Shown here piece after piece: positions 23,163 to 23,192 of a stretch of 23,192 nucleotides of DNA. This DNA is from Lentisphaerota bacterium (lineage in GTDB: Bacteria; Verrucomicrobiota; Lentisphaeria; Oligosphaerales; PUNB01): contig PUNB01000196.1 of NCBI GenBank assembly GCA_003552565.1, positions 1 to 23,192 on the forward strand. The letters are read 5' to 3'. Below the pieces are notes generated by a model, which was not told the DNA's origin, did no database searches, and was given only the letters and a program-made list of their open reading frames with translations. Each line of letters opens with the position of its first letter. Within the stretch, counting starts at the first letter, position 1. Position numbers and translations under genes: made by a program.

Positions 23163-23192
23163 TGAAGTGCGCCCCCTGCGGGGGCTGAAAAG

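Larger units (their letters stand above)
22762..23192. other. Gene-free window end filled with repeats
   Basis: Just after the stop, TAAGTGT (22777-22783) and ACACTTA (22804-22810) can pair, a weak hairpin without a T-run. Then come, in order: a GAGACTT end fragment (22819-22834), a CCTTGTC repeat with an inserted 22-bp palindrome, a CCTGACACC module, a GAGACTT copy, another TTTCAGTGTTCA module, another GAGACTT copy, the CGGATACTCTTA repeat and a GCCCCC-TGC-GGGGGC hairpin (23171-23185). No coding sequence is supported. Confidence 0.6.

Overview
The window comes from a bacterial chromosome of intermediate GC content, probably a member of the PVC group (Lentisphaerota, Kiritimatiellota or Verrucomicrobiota). 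That placement is an inference. It rests on the rpsP-KH-trmD-rplS-rnhB-pcnB order without rimM, a 153-residue lineage-type hypothetical protein upstream of it, large periplasmic TPR proteins, and intergenic regions packed with short palindromic repeats. No rRNA, tRNA, CRISPR array, phage gene or transposase gene is visible.

Layout. 1-840: a 283-bp element with 32-bp terminal inverted repeats (TIRs) next to a decayed aldo/keto-reductase-like gene on the minus strand. 841-1588: no gene, a mosaic of repeats. 1589-6504: a plus-strand housekeeping block made of a conserved hypothetical, rpsP (S16 with a long acidic tail), a KH-domain RNA-binding protein, trmD, rplS, rnhB and pcnB. 6508-7484: about 1 kb of stacked palindromic repeats. 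7485-10313 (minus): a DUF1638-hydantoinase/oxoprolinase fusion. 10671-12911: a fusion of an alkaline-phosphatase-type phosphodiesterase with a glycerophosphodiester phosphodiesterase. 13057-17287: a hybrid sensor kinase (GAF-PAS-GAF-PocR-like-HisKA-HATPase-REC) followed after 13 nt by nfo (endonuclease IV). 17573-20236 and 20758-22761: two exported, mostly helical TPR proteins separated by repeats. 22762-23192: repeats again.

How the genes relate. The 2.4-6.5 kb block is a translation and RNA-processing operon. The central genes are metabolic or sensory: a possible activator-type ATPase, a two-domain phosphodiesterase for lipid head groups or phosphodiesters, and a multi-input kinase. The last two genes look like cell-envelope assembly or scaffold factors.

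The most unusual content is the two domain fusions and the dense system of interspersed palindromic repeats. At least eight sequence types can be told apart by eye, several nested in one another, and they fill nearly every gap outside the tight operons. Gene functions are assigned from remembered family motifs; no database search was possible.
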